NCBI GenBank assembly: GCA_001515945.1
Contig: LOER01000026.1
Coordinates: 248,001 to 312,000 of the forward strand
Direction of reading: 5' to 3'
Origin: Desulfitibacter sp. BRH_c19
GTDB taxonomy: Bacteria > Bacillota > DSM-16504 > Desulfitibacterales > Desulfitibacteraceae
Length of the DNA stretch: 64,000 nucleotides
Every line of letters starts with the position of its first letter. Within the stretch, counting starts at the first letter, position 1. Below, one piece after another: positions 61,991 to 64,000 of the stretch. The notes under the pieces were generated by a model, which was given only the letters and a program-made list of their open reading frames with translations, was not told the DNA's origin and did no database searches. Position numbers and translations under genes: made by a program.

Positions 61991-62011
61991 ATAGAAGGTG
62001 GTGAGTAACCC

Positions 62012-62866
62012 ATGGCAGGAATGCAGGACATTAAACGGCGCATTCGAAGTGTAAAAAGTACTCAGCAGATTACTAAGGCCATGAAAATGGTTGCAGCTGC
62101 AAAGCTTAGAAAAGCTCAAGCCTCAGTCATTGCAGCTAGACCATACAGCAACAAGCTTTCAGATGTTATGGGGAGATTATCCTCAACCCAGAGTTCCATC
62201 TCTCATCCATTATTAGAGGAGAGAGCAGAAGGAAAGATTGGCTTTGTGGTACTAAGTGCTGATAGGGGACTTTGCGGTGGATACAACCAGAATATTCTTC
62301 GCTTTGCTAAGGAAAAAATAGATTCACTTGGGGAAGAAGTATCTGTGATCTGTGTGGGCAGAAAAGCAAAAGAATATTTTAGACGCCGCAAGTACAATAT
62401 AAGAGAAGATTATATGGACCTTGGTGACCTGCCTGACTATATTCAAGGACGGGAATTGGCAAGAGAAATCATGTCAATGTTCACCAGCAAAGAATTTAAA
62501 AAGCTCTACTTGGTCTATACGGAGTTTGGATCAGCTATTAGTTACAAATCTAAAATAGTTTCTCTCCTACCTATAGCTCCTGACAAGGAAGAAAAAAAGG
62601 TAGAAGAGATAGAATATATTTATGAGCCAAATTCAGAAGAAGTATTAGGAAATCTCTTACCCCGTTCTGTGGAAATTATAGTTTTCAGGGCATTGTTAGA
62701 GGCTAAAGCAAGTGAACATGGTGCAACAATGACAGCTATGGCAAGTGCCACAGACAATGCGGGTGAATTGATTGATAAACTAGTCTTGTCATATAACAGG
62801 GCTAGACAAGCAGCAATTACCAAGGAAATTTCTGAAATTGTTGGCGGTGCTGCTGCATTACAATAG
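62012..62866 (+). CDS. atpG: ATP synthase subunit gamma
   Basis: A 284-residue central-shaft subunit. The N-terminal helix IKRRIRSVKSTQQITKAMKMVAAAKLRKAQ and C-terminal helix SEHGATMTAMASATDNAGELI...YNRARQAAITKEISEIVGG are canonical. ATG 62012 follows AAGGTGG. Confidence 0.96.
   Translation: MAGMQDIKRRIRSVKSTQQITKAMKMVAAAKLRKAQASVIAARPYSNKLSDVMGRLSSTQSSISHPLLEERAEGKIGFVVLSADRGLCGGYNQNILRFAKEKIDSLGEEVSVICVGRKAKEYFRRRKYNIREDYMDLGDLPDYIQGRELAREIMSMFTSKEFKKLYLVYTEFGSAISYKSKIVSLLPIAPDKEEKKVEEIEYIYEPNSEEVLGNLLPRSVEIIVFRALLEAKASEHGATMTAMASATDNAGELIDKLVLSYNRARQAAITKEISEIVGGAAALQ

Positions 62867-64000
<1,134 letters not shown>

Overview
The window is AT-rich, densely coded Firmicute DNA, almost all on the + strand. 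It most resembles an anaerobic, spore-forming member of the class Clostridia (Peptococcaceae/Dethiobacteria-like). The pointers are a Spo0F-type regulator beside fba, a tungsten aldehyde:ferredoxin oxidoreductase, a large Mrp-type Na+/H+ antiporter operon, and the classical Gram-positive synteny spo0F-fba-tal-glpX-rho-rpmE-prfA-prmC-ywlC-mntP-ywlE-rpiB-glyA-comEB-wecB-atp, which runs almost the full length with accessory genes inserted. No assignment below class is claimed.

Layout. 1-2.6 kb: 3' end of sppA, a Yip1 membrane protein, Spo0F-like regulator, zinc-ribbon protein. 2.9-9.1 kb: gluconeogenic block fba, transaldolase/FSA, glpX, rho, with an RsbU-like phosphatase/kinase fusion and its STAS partner between them. 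9.3-11.6 kb: small membrane protein, C_GCAxxG_C_C protein, DUF815 ATPase. 11.6-15.1 kb: an ECF transporter operon for (probably) tryptophan behind a leader with an unmistakable run of TRAP-type (G/U)AG repeats and a terminator. 15.2-20.3 kb: phenylacetate-CoA ligase, hypothetical, CstA, secreted LysM-M23 hydrolase. 20.5-31 kb: rpmE to comEB translation/one-carbon block. 31.2-38.7 kb: eleven-gene Mrp/Mbh-like antiporter operon with three large proton-pumping subunits. 39.1-44.7 kb: tungsten AOR with radical-SAM maturase, MoaD-like carrier and MoeA, split by a RAYT transposase gene. 45-52.7 kb: His-rich protein plus two-component system, arginase, LysR/YeiH pair, second RAYT. 52.7-57 kb: PAS-GGDEF-EAL protein, double MazG-like protein, wecB. 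57-64 kb: F-type ATP synthase operon atpZ-I-B-E-F-H-A-G-D, cut in atpD by the window end.

The most unusual content is between genes. At least ten intergenic spacers carry members of structured repeat families whose stems keep pairing while their sequence changes (compensatory changes between copies), one of them inside the ATP synthase operon and one in the rpmE leader. Two REP families (core GGGGACGGTT and GGGGACGTTT) match the two RAYT transposases that each sit between inverted copies of one family. A third GGGGACA palindrome family, heptanucleotide tandem arrays of TTCTGAC type, and a decayed RAYT tail fused to an IS605-like hairpin complete the picture. The TRAP-controlled ECF tryptophan transporter and the covarying repeats are the best candidates for something new.
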